A stretch of DNA of 6,012 nucleotides from Hyphomicrobiales bacterium (GTDB lineage: Bacteria > Pseudomonadota > Alphaproteobacteria > Rhizobiales > JAJFHB01), in NCBI GenBank assembly GCA_021775795.1, contig JAJFHB010000232.1, forward strand, positions 1-6,012, written 5' to 3'. Each line of letters opens with the position of its first letter. Within the stretch, counting starts at the first letter, position 1. Of this stretch, positions 5,794 to 6,012 are shown one piece after another. Under the pieces are notes generated by a model. That model was not told the origin of the DNA and made no database searches. It saw only the letters and a program-made list of their open reading frames with translations. The position numbers and the translations under genes were made by a program.

Positions 5794-6012
5794 TTACTCC
5801 TCAGAACGTCCAGAGGCATCGCGATCACGCTCGTATCGTTTCGTGAGTGGAAACGGCGGCAACCAGGATTCGCGCCGTTCGATCCAGAGTTCGTAGGTTG
5901 GCATCAATTGGTCAGGAGCGTCCAGGGAACCCAGATTCACTTCGATTTCGTCATCGCTGCGCGAAAAAACGGATGAGCCGCAACCGGGACAGAAATACCG
6001 CCCGGCGTAGTC
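5794..6012 (-). CDS. GFA-family (CENP-V/GFA domain) zinc protein, C-terminal part (runs off right edge)
   Basis: The minus strand is open from the right edge to a TAA at 5794-5796, giving 72 residues. They match the C-terminal half of the glutathione-dependent formaldehyde-activating (GFA) fold. RYFCPGCGSSVFSR carries the CxxC zinc ligands at fragment residues 8 and 11. IEVNLGSLDAP follows at 23-33, and PTYELWIERRESWLPPF at 38-54. The first zinc-binding cysteines, expected in the missing N-terminal half, cannot be checked. Most such proteins have no proven activity; the family name comes from Gfa of Paracoccus, which speeds glutathione-formaldehyde adduct formation. It converges on the ankyrin gene with a 127-base gap that shows no convincing terminator hairpin. 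Confidence 0.9.
   Translation of the reverse strand, partial: DYAGRYFCPGCGSSVFSRSDDEIEVNLGSLDAPDQLMPTYELWIERRESWLPPFPLTKRYERDRDASGRSEE

Noticed and set aside
5737..5976. Plus-strand frame of 79 codons near the right edge
   Set aside because: It is antisense to the GFA-family C-terminus and has no supporting motif.

Overview
The window looks like an ordinary stretch of chromosome from a moderately GC-rich proteobacterium, most probably an alphaproteobacterium. This rests on family flavour only: the class III cyclase N-terminus, the LysR/pirin pair, the PaiB-LysE-reductase cluster and the GFA-family protein are all typical there. No mobile element, CRISPR array, tRNA or rRNA is visible. Coding density is high, and every complete gene has an internally consistent start, ribosome binding site or stop overlap.

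Layout, left to right. (1) Positions 1-216, minus strand: the first 72 codons of a class III adenylate/guanylate cyclase. It runs off the left edge and starts at a TTG preceded by a clear Shine-Dalgarno. (2) Positions 460-2308, minus strand: a tightly overlapped three-gene operon, transcribed right to left. It encodes a PaiB-type FMN-binding regulator, a LysE/RhtB-type exporter and a flavodoxin-fold NAD(P)H:FMN reductase. (3) Positions 2418-3329, minus strand: a LysR-type regulator. (4) Positions 3330-3451: a divergent control region with five copies of ATTGTC/GACAAT, probably the LysR operator. (5) Positions 3452-4153, plus strand: a YhhW-like pirin with all four metal ligands. (6) Positions 4429-4866, plus strand: a small two-helix DUF3592 membrane protein. 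(7) Positions 4989-5666, plus strand: a secreted ankyrin-repeat protein. (8) Positions 5794-6012, minus strand: the C-terminal 72 residues of a GFA-family zinc protein, running off the right edge. Both edge genes are easy to miss, because one uses TTG and the other has no start inside the window.

How the genes may work together (inference). The LysR protein probably controls its own gene and the pirin gene from the shared operator array, a layout like YhaJ/YhaK in E. coli. The PaiB-LysE-reductase operon is co-directional with lysR and 109 bases downstream of it. It joins two flavin-binding proteins and an exporter, which suggests a redox- or metabolite-stress export module. Nothing here amounts to a clearly new system. 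The best leads are the half-site array at 3331-3411, the flavin/exporter operon, and a nested inverted repeat at 4261-4328 ahead of the DUF3592 gene.
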